64,000 nt of DNA from Actinernus sp. WN-2022 (taxonomy: Eukaryota; Cnidaria; Anthozoa; Actiniaria; Actinernidae). The notes beneath the pieces were generated by a model. The model saw only the letters and a program-made list of their open reading frames with translations, had not been told where the DNA came from and searched no databases. The translations under genes were made by a program, and so were the position numbers. The DNA lies in the NCBI GenBank assembly GCA_030867875.1, contig JAOWCC010000569.1, forward strand, positions 62,001-126,000, in the 5' to 3' direction. Position 1 is the stretch's first letter, and every line of letters starts with the position of its first letter. Positions 32,726 to 44,200 of the stretch are shown piece by piece.

Positions 32726-34236
32726 GAATTAGATGGGCAGACGTAACTCTGCCCACTGATTGAGCTCTGCCGGACTTGTCGTGATCTTTAAGAATCACCA
32801 ATTTTGGTTACTCTTCATGACTTGTCCCAAAGGGTCTGTGTCATGGTGAGAGACCATTAGATTAGATATCCGGGCCGGCACAGTTATTATCAGCGATTCT
32901 TAAATGAACTGACGAACCTCGCTCACATGTGGGATGGTTAAGATCAAAGCAAATATTCAAAAATGACGAATAAACTGTAATTATACAGTATTCAAGTAAA
33001 TAATGAAAATACTTTCAATCAAGCATTGAAGGAGGGGGGTTTAACCTACCAATCGAACACTGACTCCATGCATGCGTAGTACCATGACATAGTCCCTTTA
33101 AGATGACAACCTTTATCCTCGCCAATTTTGTAAACGAAGTCTAAAGTCCGGTGTACATGAAAAGGCACTCCTAACTTGGGCACGGCACTCCTAACTTGGG
33201 CACGGCAGTACAAACAGCCGGGCAGAGACTACCTTTTCACAGGATCTCAGAATTCCTAGATTTTCGGGCACTGGTACCCGGAACATTTCCATTTACGTGT
33301 CGTGCCGATATATTTTGGCACGCGTTAACTAAAATTTAGTAGTGCCGTGTTCAAAATGGATGTGTACGCGGGCTTAAAACGCCCAGAGGTGTTGAAAACA
33401 ATAGATAGACTGTGTCTAAGATTTAGGCTTCGTTTAAAAAATCGGCTGATTTTTTTGGTCTTTCGGAGCAATACCATAATCCATGAAATGGGCAAGTTTC
33501 GTAATCTCACGGAAGAGCTGGAAAGACTGTTTGCTAAATAGCTTTTAGCGAAATCTCCTGCATGAGCCTCCATTGAGCGGTAAGGTCCTAGCCTGATCGG
33601 AATTAGGATTTGTGGTTTGTTTGGTTAGGGTTAGTCGTATTGTTTGGTAAGCCATCGTTGTATTGTTTGGTAAGCCATCGTTGTATTGTTTGGAAAGCCT
33701 TGTTCTCTGTTTTGATTGGCTACCCTATTGTTCATTCGCCAATGGTGTGGCTCGTTCGGAGCACTAGGTACTGACCGCCACCGAGTGCTCGTTCCAGCTA
33801 GTCCGTGAGATTACGAAACTTGGCTGACATTAGAGTGAGCGCATTTAATTCTAGTCAAGTCGACAATGATTTGTTGTTCGCTGCTTGTAGTTTCAGTAAC
33901 TGCAATTCTTTCCACTACATCTTTATTTCTTGGCGTCTAGGTGAACTCACTCTTGTTACTGAACTAATCAGAAATGCCACTGTTTTCTGTTGTTTGTGTT
34001 GGTAACACAAAGTTGAAGACCTTAGGCGATTTAATGACCGTCGTTTAATTACACCTACCGCATTAACTCCTTTAAGAATACCAAGACAATGGTCTAAATT
34101 AGAGGAACAAGAAAACCACGCAAAGAATTCTGGTAGTTGAAGTATGTGACATGCAAATCGCCTATAAGCACTTGTTTTTGCGCGCTGCGGTGAACATGCA
34201 TAAAACCGAGGAAGACCAGTGTCATGTTTACAACTA
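32726..34236. other. Intergenic; short tandem repeats only
   Basis: Two copies of CACTCCTAACTTGGGCACGG lie at 33164-33204. About three copies of TCGTTGTATTGTTTGGTAAG occur at 33635-33700. An open frame at 33347-33541 (VYAGLKRPEVLKTIDRLCLR) resembles no family I know and was not called. Confidence 0.4.
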
Positions 34237-34240
34237 TTAA

Positions 34241-34286
34241 GGGGCTGTTTAAATGAAGGGTTTCCCTACCATTACGTAAACAGCCC
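34241..34286. mobile_element. Tiny TTAA-flanked palindrome
   Basis: GGGGCTGTTTA and TAAACAGCCC in inverted arrangement, with TTAA at 34237-34240 and 34287-34290. At 46 bp it may be a minimal internally deleted TTAA element. Confidence 0.45.
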
Positions 34287-34885
34287 TTAAGACATTGCGA
34301 GCTATAAATCATGTGCCAGGATGGGTTTAGTAGCAACAGTCTAAAGGTTGAGTCAAATTCATGCCTCTCTTGGCCGAGTTCATTTGCGTCTGTCTGTTAA
34401 AAGAATGTTCCTCACAAGAAAATATTACCTAGTTAGGCATGCCGTTCACACGAGCGACTAAAGGGAAGCAACCTACGCAGACACGGTAATGCATTGCTCA
34501 TTTGCGGTGTTTATTCGTGTCTCGCATGTAAGTAGAACAAGTATTTTACGATATGGTCAAATATGAAATATCTCTAGAAGAATTTTATAGTCAAAGAAAA
34601 TATATGTTGAGTCCCATAGATTGTATATATTAAATGGTTATAGATTGTTGAAGGACGAATCACAAATAAACGTCGGTGACAGTGGCGTAGCTTCTATCAT
34701 TCTTTAGAGCGTTCCGTGTATTTTTGTTTCAAGGTAACCTCTAGCGGTATGCAGCAGTGCACATAATCGCTATACAGTCGAGGACTCTTCATACATGTAA
34801 TATTGTGTTAAACATACTGTCAGAGTCCTTTTAGCTGTTGTCAAAGTTTTGTTTGCTCAAGAAGGAGAACTCTACCCTTATATGT

Positions 34886-34927
34886 CTTACTGCGCATGCT
34901 CCAGGAATGTCGAGCATGCGCAGTAAG
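34886..34927. repeat. Perfect hairpin with NRF1-like arms
   Basis: CTTACTGCGCATGCTC and GAGCATGCGCAGTAAG are perfect 16-bp inverted repeats around a 10-bp loop. TGCGCATGC resembles a half or core NRF1 site. Confidence 0.6.
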
Positions 34928-35089
34928 AAGAGTCGGGTCGAGAATGATTTGAAACATCTTAATTCCTTGCGCGAACAGGAAAAAAACTAGCAGCAACTCG
35001 TTTTAACTAAAGGACCTGCACTACTGATAACGGGGTTTCAACACTGAATACCTCTTCAGTTGTTAATCAGCCTAAAATTTCTCAAGTTC

Positions 35090-35190
35090 ACTATTATCGA
35101 CATGCTCTTTCACATGACAATGTTCATGTTTTCGATATGTGGAGAAACTACCAAAACGGAAAATCACATTTATGAAAGTCGTGTATATCA
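35090..35190. mobile_element. Partial copy of the 13601-14009 MITE
   Basis: CGACATGCTCTTTCACATG, ATATGTGGAGAAACTACC and TTATGAAAGTCGTGTAT match the inverse of 13605-13720. Confidence 0.55.
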
Positions 35191-35788
35191 CATCAAACTA
35201 ACCTGCGCTAAATCGATGCGTTTTCGCTCACTCGTGAGATATCGAGTTCACCGGCACTCGAAGATTAATTCCATATCTTTACGCCATTAGCGTGCAGGAG
35301 GGGAGGAGAACGTAGAGGAAACTCTTGCCAGCAAGCCCTACGATTTTGCAAAACTCTTAATTAGTTATGCATGGCTGTTTCAAACCGCGGGTAGAAGTTT
35401 AGTAATTTTCCCTGCGTATAGTTGGCCTCTGAAAATGCACGTACGTTTTCTACAAAATAACAGGATCTTAACTTATAAACCATAAACCCATATCTTCTAT
35501 GTCGAGCGATTTGAACCACTGTAACGAAAGATTGTGGCGTGTAGTAGCACCCACAATCCCTTGCGCGCGAAAAACTTTTCTTCAAATCAAGTCTTTAAAG
35601 CAACCAAGTACAATGCTGTTACCAAGTACAATGTTATTTAAGTAATGGTCCAGATAGGAATGTTAAGTACTTGAAATAATCATCCGCGCGGATTGTTGGC
35701 CTCGGAAAATGTACGTTTTCTCCAAAATTAGTCGGGATATAAAATAACTTTAAAATCATAAACAAAAAATAAATCTAGCTTTCAATCC

Positions 35789-35910
35789 CACGCGGCGGCC
35801 ATCTTGGAATAAACCTATTGTTAATGCTTACCAAGCCTCGATAAAGCACGTTTGAGACCGAGGCTGGGTAAGCATTAACAATAGGTTTATTCCAAGATGG
35901 CCGCCGCGTG
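35789..35910. repeat. Near-perfect 52-bp hairpin with YY1-like motif
   Basis: CACGCGGCGGCCATCTTGGA at the left and TCCAAGATGGCCGCCGCGTG at the right. Pairing continues through AATAAACCTATTGTTAATGC, leaving a short loop of about 18 nt. AAGATGGCCGCC resembles a YY1 site. Confidence 0.75.
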
Positions 35911-36346
35911 AGTTGCCTCTCACTTGGTCTTAACGCGGGAGGGTTTCAGTCTTTGCTGAAAGCAGCCATATTTCATTGGGACAAGACCATCTGATTCGAT
36001 AATTGAGAATGACTGATTGGTGGCAATCAATAGTGTCGCTACCGCGCCAATCGTTTCGCTGGCGAATGGATTTATCAAAATCACGGCCTGCTGGCACGTC
36101 CTCCTCTTACTCCTCCCACCTTCCCCTTCGAGTGTTTGTCCTCGCCCCATTCTTCCCTCGTTCAAATATAGCGTGGCTCCCCAAATAGAACGTCTGTACT
36201 GCACTGCACTGCACTCCATGCATTATTCTCTATATAAATAGTTAGAATCGTTACAATGCTGAAAGGACCTGTTAAATGGTTGGTAAGTATTAGGGGTTAG
36301 CGCCTCGTGAATCTAAAACAATTTTGACCATGAAGTGGTTGCTAAT

Positions 36347-36589
36347 AGAGCGGTTTTCAATCGAGTGTTGTGAAACCAAACGCAAATTACCCAATCATAC
36401 GAGCGAGTAATCACAAGTAATTCGTAAATGGCTTCCCTGTGAGCCAATGACAAACCAAAGCAAAGGTAAAACCAATTTGCGTTTGGTTTTACTTTGGATT
36501 CTGATTGGTTGGTTTACTTTCTCAGCCATTAGGAGAGCTTAGTAAACGCAAAACCAAAACACTTCCGACACTCAATTGAAATCCGCTCT
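36347..36589. mobile_element. TIR element (MITE), family of 20782-21085
   Basis: AGAGCGGTTTTCAATCGAGTG at the left and CACTCAATTGAAATCCGCTCT at the right, with internal AACCAAACGCAAATT and its inverse. Non-coding. Confidence 0.7.
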
Positions 36590-37430
36590 AAGTTCATTTT
36601 TTGAATGAAATGTAGTGGATATGGGGTAAAACTACAGCTATTTCAAAATAGGTCCATTCAATGGTAAACTCGTGGATATTTACAATCCGTGGTTATTGTA
36701 AAACAAGGTATACTTGGGTTGCCGTGCATCTATACTTGTAGTATTATATACTTTGCTGAAAATCAGTGCGTTAGTGAACAGATACAATGTGAAGAATTAA
36801 AGAATAGTGTGATATATCAAGATCCTGAATTATCACTTGTGTGCATCTATTCGCTTCGACAAGATATAGTCAATTTATTTGATCTTGGTGGTGATCACTA
36901 AGCAATTATTATTCAAGGTCTACTTTAAAGGACAACATCCTAAGGACGAGCTGCTAGCAGTGAAATAAAGCTTCATCAAAGCTCTCAGTATTTTAAATTT
37001 TCAGGGGTTTGGTGGAAAGGTATTTTATTGTCTACCGATAGGCCACTTAGGGACCGAACATTATTTAGCGGTGGGGGGAGAGGGGGGGCTAATATATGTG
37101 TAGGGGGGTAACGATTTTTTATGCTCCCATTTAGAGAGGGGTCAAATTTTTATATGCTTCTCTTTTATAGGGGGGACCATAATTCTTTAATTAAGCGCAC
37201 TTACTATGGCTTATTTAAAGGCTTATCCAAGGGGGGAAGGGTCGTTATTTTTTTAGACCAGAGCACTGCAGGGTAACAATTTTTTGGGCAAGACAGACAG
37301 TATTTTATTTGGAGCTTTGTACGAACGTGTACATCAACTTGAATCCAAATATTTTATACAGTATAACTAAGATTGTTTTCCTTGTCTCTAAGAGAAAAAC
37401 AGTTAAATGTGTATTTCACTACTATGTTTT
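36590..37430. other. Intergenic, nothing recognised
   Basis: G-rich low-complexity patches (37070-37150). A 70-codon open frame at 36689-36901 has no recognisable motif or splice context and was not called. Confidence 0.35.
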
Positions 37431-37435
37431 GGAGT

Positions 37436-38390
37436 TTAGGTGGAGGATCTATCATTAAGAGGAACAACTGATCGTCTGATATTCTTTTTCCGATTGATAT
37501 TAAGGGAGCTACATTGAGCTAATAATTCGTTCCTCAAGTTGTTATATAAAGGGCACTCAACAAGAAAGTGCTTTTCATCTTCAGTCTCATTGGGGCACTG
37601 AGAACAAGTTCTTTCTTCAGGTTTTTTATAACCACCTGAGTATCTGCCCTTTTCTATTTCTAGCGAATGATTGCTTATTCGTAATCTAGTGAGGGCGTTT
37701 CTGTACTTAAAGTGCATATAAGCCCTGGCCAATTATGCTTTTTTTTTAAAGATTAGACCTTAAAAGGTAAAAAAACAAATCCGAAATTTTTAAATAAAAA
37801 TGTTTTCATAATTTTTTTAGCGACTAAACTTCCAAATGTAGAATAATTTCCGCGCACCTGCGGGGACTAGGACGAGAATAAAACGTGACGTCATCAACAG
37901 AACTCGTCTCTTTGCGGGTTTAAAACGTTGGCTTATTTGCAAAATAATTAAATAGATAACCGAGAAAGATGATAATATCGCGCTAAACGTTTCGGAGAGC
38001 TATATTCGGCAAGCATTTAATGCAATGGCGCATCGAGCGTGTTCTGTTGATGACGTCAAAACTAGACCCAGTGCCAATTTTGTAAAGCGCTCTCGTGCGC
38101 TTGATTTTCGTCCACAGGCAACCCAAGACACGTTTTTGGGCAACTTTAAACAGCCAATACACCATGACAAATAAATCAAATCAACTTTTTATTCCGGAAT
38201 CCTTTGTCTATAGCATCTAGTCTCTTCGTAAGAAATATAATTAGCCAGGGCTTATATGCACTTTAAGGTTCTTAACCTCTGATAAATAGCCTTCAAAAGG
38301 AAATATGACTTTAAAAAGGCGATATGTTCTCAATTTATTCTTCTTGCAAGTCACAATGCAGATCTAGTAGCGCAGATCTCTGTACACTGT
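37436..38390 (-). pseudogene. LINE reverse-transcriptase C-terminal fragment, split by a TTAA element
   Basis: The minus strand reads LRTYRLFKVIFPFEGY, then LSEVKNLKYRN, ALTRLRISNHSLEIEKGRY, TCSQCPNETEDEKHFLVECP and LYNNLRNELL. The C..C..H..C arrangement is the zinc-binding tail typical of many LINE polymerases. The frame is broken between 37711 and 38262 by a TTAA element. Removing it with one TTAA restores the sequence across LKYRN. It is 5' truncated at a stop near 38390. Confidence 0.72.
37711..38262. mobile_element. TTAA element, family D
   Basis: TIRs AGTGCATATAAGCCCTGGCC and GCCAGGGCTTATATGCACT, flanked by TTAA at 37707-37710 and 38263-38266; 552 bp. No transposase. It is inserted in a LINE reading frame. 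Confidence 0.85.
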
Positions 38391-38692
38391 GTCGCATCTG
38401 ATCATAACAAAACAATACCTTTACTTTCAGAGTAAAGGAAACCCCGACTGTTGGAAGAAATTGCCGTTAAATTGTTGACAATATTGCCTAAATTTTAAAA
38501 ATTGGAAGATATTTTACTTTTTGAGTATTATAGTAAAGCCATTTTGGGATTTGAGACAGTTTAACAGCAGCAGCTGTTGTGCGCGCTGCTCTGAACGTGC
38601 ATGCAACCGTGAATGCCTATTAAAATATCCCACGCTATGAATCACGAATGTGTCTACAATGGTACTCCTAAAACGACGTTACACTATACGTT

Positions 38693-40166
38693 AAGGTGAC
38701 ACCATTGTTTAAAAATGGAGATAAACAAGGCCCATCTAACTACAGACCAATCTCCATAATCCCGACGCTGAGTAAGATTTTAGAAAAGGCTGTCCACACT
38801 CAGTTCTACTCCTACCTCTCCGAGAACAACTTAATCTCTGCAAATCAATTTGGATTCAGGATCAAGTCCTCTACCGTCACCGCGTGCGCTCAGTTCACGG
38901 ATCAAATTCTTCATGATATGGACAATGGCACAGTCACCGGAGCCGTTTTCCTGGACCTAACCAAGGCGTTGGACACGGTTAAAGTGCCCCTAAACCCTTT
39001 TGCAATATTTATATATATGAAACTTTGAAAGGCTTTGAATACTTCTGCGAAGAAATTTGTGGCTTACAGAGAATACTCTATGTTCTAGGCTTGTTTGAAA
39101 TGGTGAAAATGTGACCTCTCCTGACCCATGACCTTGTAAGAAAAAGCCTGGGTCGATTCCCTATCTTACGTCATCCAATTCATTCGACTTTGCAATAACT
39201 TGAATAAATATTTAGCGTTTTGTCTAAAATAGCTGTTTTCTTTACTAAAATCTCACAGACTGTGTATATTCTCTATATATCGATGCTGTTGTGATAGAAA
39301 GGCGTCGTGGACAATAATGCATTAATGAGGTGACGTAAGATGGGGAATCGCCCCAGGCTTTTTCTTACACGGTAATGGGTCAGGAGAGATCACATTTTCA
39401 CCATTTCAAACAAGCCTAGAACATAGTGTATTCTCTAAGTCAAGAATTTCTTCGCAGAAGTACTCAAAACCTTTCAAAGTTTCATATATATAAAAATTGC
39501 AAAAGGGTTGAGGGGTACTTTAAACACTCCATCCTGATACGCAAACTGTGCAACCTCGGTGTGGATGATGCGGCACGGGTCTGGTTTGAGTCTTTCCTCT
39601 CCAATAGGAGTCAGGTGACCTGCTTACCTCTCAGCGCTAGAGTTACTTTTTTTAATAGCTATGTCCTGCCTCTCTTTGACTTTTGCGATATCATATGGGG
39701 CGACCGAGGTAACGCAACTCTAATGGCTGAGCTTCAAGTTCTGCATAATAAAGCTGCGCGACTTATCTTAGATCTTCCCCCTCGCGCATCTGCCAGCGAG
39801 GCTCTTGCGAAGCTTCATTGGAAGCCATTACAACGGCGTAGGACCGAACACCGTGCAATTTTTATTTATAAATCAGTTAACAATCATTTCTTACACTCGT
39901 TTCGATGTTCATTTAATAGGGACTTTCATAAATATAGTACTAGGTCTAGGAATAATATCCGTAAAACTATTGCTAATAGGAGATGGGGACATTGGCCCCA
40001 CCATTAATTTCTCTGCCGATGTTTGGAACTCTCTGGACATTACTCTCAGGGAAACACCCACATTATTAGATTTTAAGCGTGGCCTAACTAGAGCTTTTTT
40101 TAATCCTTTATCCCATATATTTATTGATCTTATAATTAAGACCCACTTTTCACTTAGTATCAAATT
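38693..40166 (+). pseudogene. LINE reverse-transcriptase fragment, split by a TTAA element and internally deleted
   Basis: Encodes PLFKNGDKQGPSNYRPISI, LSKILEKAVHTQFYSYL, NQFGFRIKSSTVTA and GAVFLDLTKALDTV. After the element 38983-39519 it continues HSILIRKLCNLGVDDAARVW, FLSNRSQVTCL, FNSYVLPLFDFCDIIWG and ARLILDLPPRASASEALAKL. The catalytic YADD region is missing: the jump from SQVTCL to the FNSYVLPLFD segment shows an internal deletion. CACTATACGTTA flanks both ends (38679-38690 and 40168-40179), a likely 12-bp target duplication. Confidence 0.8.
38983..39519. mobile_element. TTAA element, family E, ~190-bp arms
   Basis: Ends AGTGCCCCTAAACCCTTTTG and CAAAAGGGTTGAGGGGTACT, with arms extending about 190 bp. 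Flanked by TTAA at 38979-38982 and 39520-39523. Its removal with one TTAA joins DTV to KHSIL in the LINE frame. Confidence 0.87.
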
Positions 40167-40167
40167 G

Positions 40168-40475
40168 CACTATACGTTACACCATACGTTACACCATACG
40201 TTACACCATACGTTACACCATACGTTACTCTATACGTTACATCATACATTACACTATACGTTACATCATACGTTACCCCATACGTTACCCCATACGTTAC
40301 CCCATACGTTACACCATACGTTACAACATACGTTACCCCATACGTTACAACATACGTTACATCATACGTTACCCCATGTTACCCCATACGTTACCCCATA
40401 CGTTACCCCATACGTTACATCATACGTTACCCTATACGTTACACTATACGTTACACCATACGTTACCCTACACAT
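40168..40475 (+). repeat. 12-bp minisatellite, ~25 copies
   Basis: The unit is ACGTTACACCAT with variants (ACGTTACCCCAT, ACGTTACATCAT, ACGTTACACTAT). One and a half units also lie on the other side of the LINE, at 38674-38690. Reading frames through it (repeating HTLHHTL or VTPYVTPY) are not genes. Confidence 0.9.
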
Positions 40476-40645
40476 TAGGAGATTTAATATTACAAGTTTT
40501 GCAAGTACATTAAAGCTGGTATACCTGCGATCAAGGGAGTAGATCCTGAAAATTGGGGGATATGGGGGAGGAAAATTATGAATTATGGGTCGTTTTCATT
40601 GATGAGTTCTGTCAACCTCTCTTCTGGGACTGGGCTGAGTAGCAT

Positions 40646-41094
40646 GCAGGAGCCCATTGTACTGGTGCATGCAGGAGCCCATTGTACTGGTGCATGCAGG
40701 AGCCCATTGTACTGGTGCATGCAGGAGCCCATTGTACTGGTGCATGCAGGAGCCCATTGTACTGGTGCATGCAGGAGCCCATTGTACTGGTGCATGCAGG
40801 AGCCCATTGTACTGGTGCATGCAGGAGCCCATTGTACTGGTGCATGCAGGAGCCCATTGTACTGGTGCATGCAGGAGCCCATTGTACTGGTGCATGCAGG
40901 AGCCCATTGTACTGGTGCATGCAGGAGCCCATTGTACTGGTGCATGCAGGAGCCCATTGTACTGGTGCATGCAGGAGCCCATTGTACTGGTGCATGCAGG
41001 AGCCCATTGTACTGGTGCATGCAGGAGCCCATTATACTGGTACATGCAGGAGCCCATTATACTGGTGCATACAGGAGCCATTATACTGGTGTAT
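40646..41094 (+). repeat. 25-bp minisatellite, ~18 copies
   Basis: The unit is GCAGGAGCCCATTGTACTGG plus TGCAT. Copies are nearly identical until about 41030, where they become variant (ATTATACTGG). Because 25 is not a multiple of 3, open frames appear in several frames on both strands; none is a gene. It lies just beyond the EEF1E1 poly(A) signal. Confidence 0.93.
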
Positions 41095-41164
41095 GCTGGC
41101 CATATAATGGCTCCTGTATAACACCCCAAACCAAAAAGTATTTTTTATGTTTAAAACATTCAAA

Positions 41165-41170
41165 TTTATT
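41165..41170 (-). terminator. Polyadenylation signal of EEF1E1
   Basis: AATAAA on the minus strand, 14 nt beyond the EEF1E1 stop codon. The expected cleavage site is around 41140-41155, just before the 25-bp tandem repeat that ends near 41094. No other AATAAA lies closer. Confidence 0.65.
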
Positions 41171-41183
41171 CTGTGAGTTCTCT

Positions 41184-41255
41184 CTAACTGTACAGCAAAT
41201 TCCTTTGGAATGTAACCAGTGGGAGGTTTTGTCTTGATGCAAGAGAGTTTTGAAC
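41184..41255 (-). CDS. EEF1E1: EEF1E1 exon 4, C-terminus
   Basis: The acceptor is gtttctttcttacag. It has 23 codons plus stop and encodes VQNSLASRQNLPLVTFQRN, then LLYS, matching the last AIMP3 helix and tail. AATAAA follows within 14 nt on the same strand. Confidence 0.88.
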   Translation of the reverse strand, partial: VQNSLASRQNLPLVTFQRNLLYS

Positions 41256-44200
41256 CTGTAAGAAAGAAACAATTTGAAATGTTAATATCTTCCTCGAAAA
41301 AGCCCCCCATATTATCATTATACAATCAAAGGGTTGCCATCCAACGGAAAATTTCATACATTTGAATATCTGCAATTGATTTGAACTTTGCATGCCCCTA
41401 ACTGAACCGATTCCTTTGAAACTTGTCTAATTTTGAGGTGCTCTTTCCAGCCATAACATTAGTTTTTCTCTTTGTTGAATTGTCAAGGTTTTACTCTCCC
41501 ATTGCTGGATACTATTCCTGGTTTGAGTGAGTATGAGCTGTCTAAAGTTGAACCTGCCAATACCCTTGGGACTACATGTTGGAGGTTACTAATAGAAAAT
41601 GTTACCCTTTAATTTAATTTACTGCAAGCATAATCACACTCATACCCAACCACTATTAAGTCCAACATGCACAAGACTTGTACTGTCCCAGCCCAGGAGT
41701 CCATTACCAGTAGCATCCATATATTTAGAACACCCGAGGTGAATAAATCCCATACCCATGAACAGAAGGCCGATGAAATGCTTATTTTTACAATGGCAAG
41801 GTTTTCTCATTGTACGCAATAACAATATCTCTTTCCATAAATCATGGGGAAGCATTGTTTGCCTGTATAATATTGCATAAAATTACTGTTCACAACGATT
41901 CTCGTTGTTGTTTTTCACGGCAACCTGATTCTAAAAATAGCCTGATCTGGAAACACACTGCATAACTGGTGGATGCCCCTGGTAATGGGCTCCCGAGTAC
42001 TAAACATTCACATCATTGCTGATATCAGGCAAATTTTAAAATTATGTCTGAGGTGTCTGCTTATGGGAGGGTTCACATCTGCTTACAAGAGGTATATCGT
42101 AGTTCAAATTTCATCTCAGTTCAATTTTTTTTAACTAGTGTAATATTTTTGAACTAGGGAATTTTTGAGTGCTAAAAATAAATCCACCCTCCTCCCCCTC
42201 TGTTTTCCAACCTCCCATCTTATCACTTTCTTCCCCTACCCCTCTCCCTATCTCCTTACAGTGCTACATTGTACCCATATATCCATATAATCAACTATAC
42301 TAATTGCCATATTTATTTTATCTTCCACTGTCCTTGCATGCTGGTACTTGAACCAGCAACCATCGGATCTGTTGGTCAAAGCCTTAACCACTGTGCCACA
42401 GAAGTGATTGATGTGAAACACCATACTCATTTACTATATATGATGGTGCTACTAGTACCCAGTCCCCCACAATCTCGTCCAAATTTGCATATGTGCAGTA
42501 AAACCTAATAACAGCTTGGAATTTCACTAAAACTGTGCAGAAATTGATGAAACAAACCTAGTACCCCATTAAACATACAATGTGGAAAAATATATTCTGG
42601 CAAGCACTGGCGGATCATCAGTTCTGACTCATCGGGTGGGCACAGTGACTACATTAAGGTACAAAAATATGAAGTGAATCCCAAAAACCTAGTTCAAAAA
42701 TTCCCTTGTTGAAAAAAATTCCTAGTTCAAATATGATTTCCCTAGTTCAAACTCTTTTTAGCTGAGATGAAATTTGAACTACAACATATCCACAACATAC
42801 ATGTACATCTACCTCAGTGCTCGAACTTAACCTTTTGCTCTGGTGGTCCATGGGACTTAAGTGAGCTAAAAATGTACTGCTCCAAAATGGAAAGTCGATC
42901 ACTGGTCCCAACTTATTATTATTTGTTCCTTTCCTTTAGACAATAAAAGAAGCTGGTAATCCGTGACTCTGTTTAGAAATTACGCACACGTCACGACTCG
43001 CCAATTTTTACTGCCGCATGCAGAAAATTACGAATAGGTACGGTGCCGTATTGTTTCCTATGATTTAATTTGTGATAAGTCGAGCCCAGACCTCCAGTTG
43101 CCAAAATCTAGCAGGTCCTGGCATTTATTTGTTTGCTTTCGTTTGTGTCGGCGATCACAGGTAAATCATCACTAACCGTTTGTGTCATGTTCTGGTTCTA
43201 AATCAAAATCACATTTAGAGAACAAATAAGTCTACTCGTCCAGGGTACAAGTGGAGGAAAAATTTACTTGTTGTTACTCGATTTTTACTTGTTTTAGACG
43301 AGTGGATGACCGTTAAGTTCAAGCACTGTACCTGGCAGAACCAGCGGGATACATTGATAAGTGTCTCCTTTTCTTGATGTGTCATCTCTGTCATGGCGAC
43401 ATGAAGTGCATAATGCAACATGACGTCAGCAAGTGTCAATCTGTGGCCGACCAGGTAAACTTTCTGTTCCAAGTGACTATCCAAATCCTGAAATGTGAAA
43501 ATAAGAAATTTGTGTCAGAATTAAAAATTGTTGTTAATTACTCTGGATGGGGTCGGCCGAGCATTAATACACTTGGAGGGGGAGGGATGGTGTTTGGGGT
43601 ACATACACTATTAAACTGGTCTTCACAAATTGGGAGAGCTGTATATTTCCACATGGCCCCCAGTTCCATTCTTTCCATATTTTCTGAATTGTCTGTGAAG
43701 ATGCTATGGCTTTCCTAGTTTTAAATCTCAAGTAGTAAAATTTATTTGCTAATAAATAATGGATATCAAAGAATTACATGAAAGATCAAATCGAAACCAG
43801 TTTCTGTGTTTGCATAGCATTGTGTAAGGAACAGAAGCCTCTTGGCACGTGTTTCCATAACTACTTTATTTCCTTCTCCTCAATTAAATGACCATAGACA
43901 TATATATGCTGGAGGCAGTCCTGAGAGTTAACAGCACACACAATTTATTGTACATTTACTTATGCTGTACATCAATCTATGCACTTTATGTAAATATAAC
44001 ATAAGATGCAATCACACACCAGATATGAAAAACCACAATAAATTCCACAGTATATGTGGTAAAAAGTGGTAACGTATTCCCACCCAATGCAGGACCACTG
44101 ACTTCTGGGAGGCGAAAGTCTGAAAACTACCACAACTCTGTAACATGGTCAGCAAAAACTGACATAAATAAACTTAATGGAAAGAAACGTCTATAACTGT

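Noticed and set aside
33347..33541. Open frame VYAGLKRPEVLK... on +
   Set aside because: There is no recognisable family, splice sites or homologue by eye; an overlapping minus-strand frame is equally open.
40170..40470. Frame repeating HTLHHTLHHTL
   Set aside because: This is a translation of the 12-bp minisatellite following a LINE fragment.
40578..41237. Long open frames of 130-220 codons on both strands
   Set aside because: They are produced by the 25-bp tandem repeat, which reads open in several frames; no start, splice or codon signal supports a protein.
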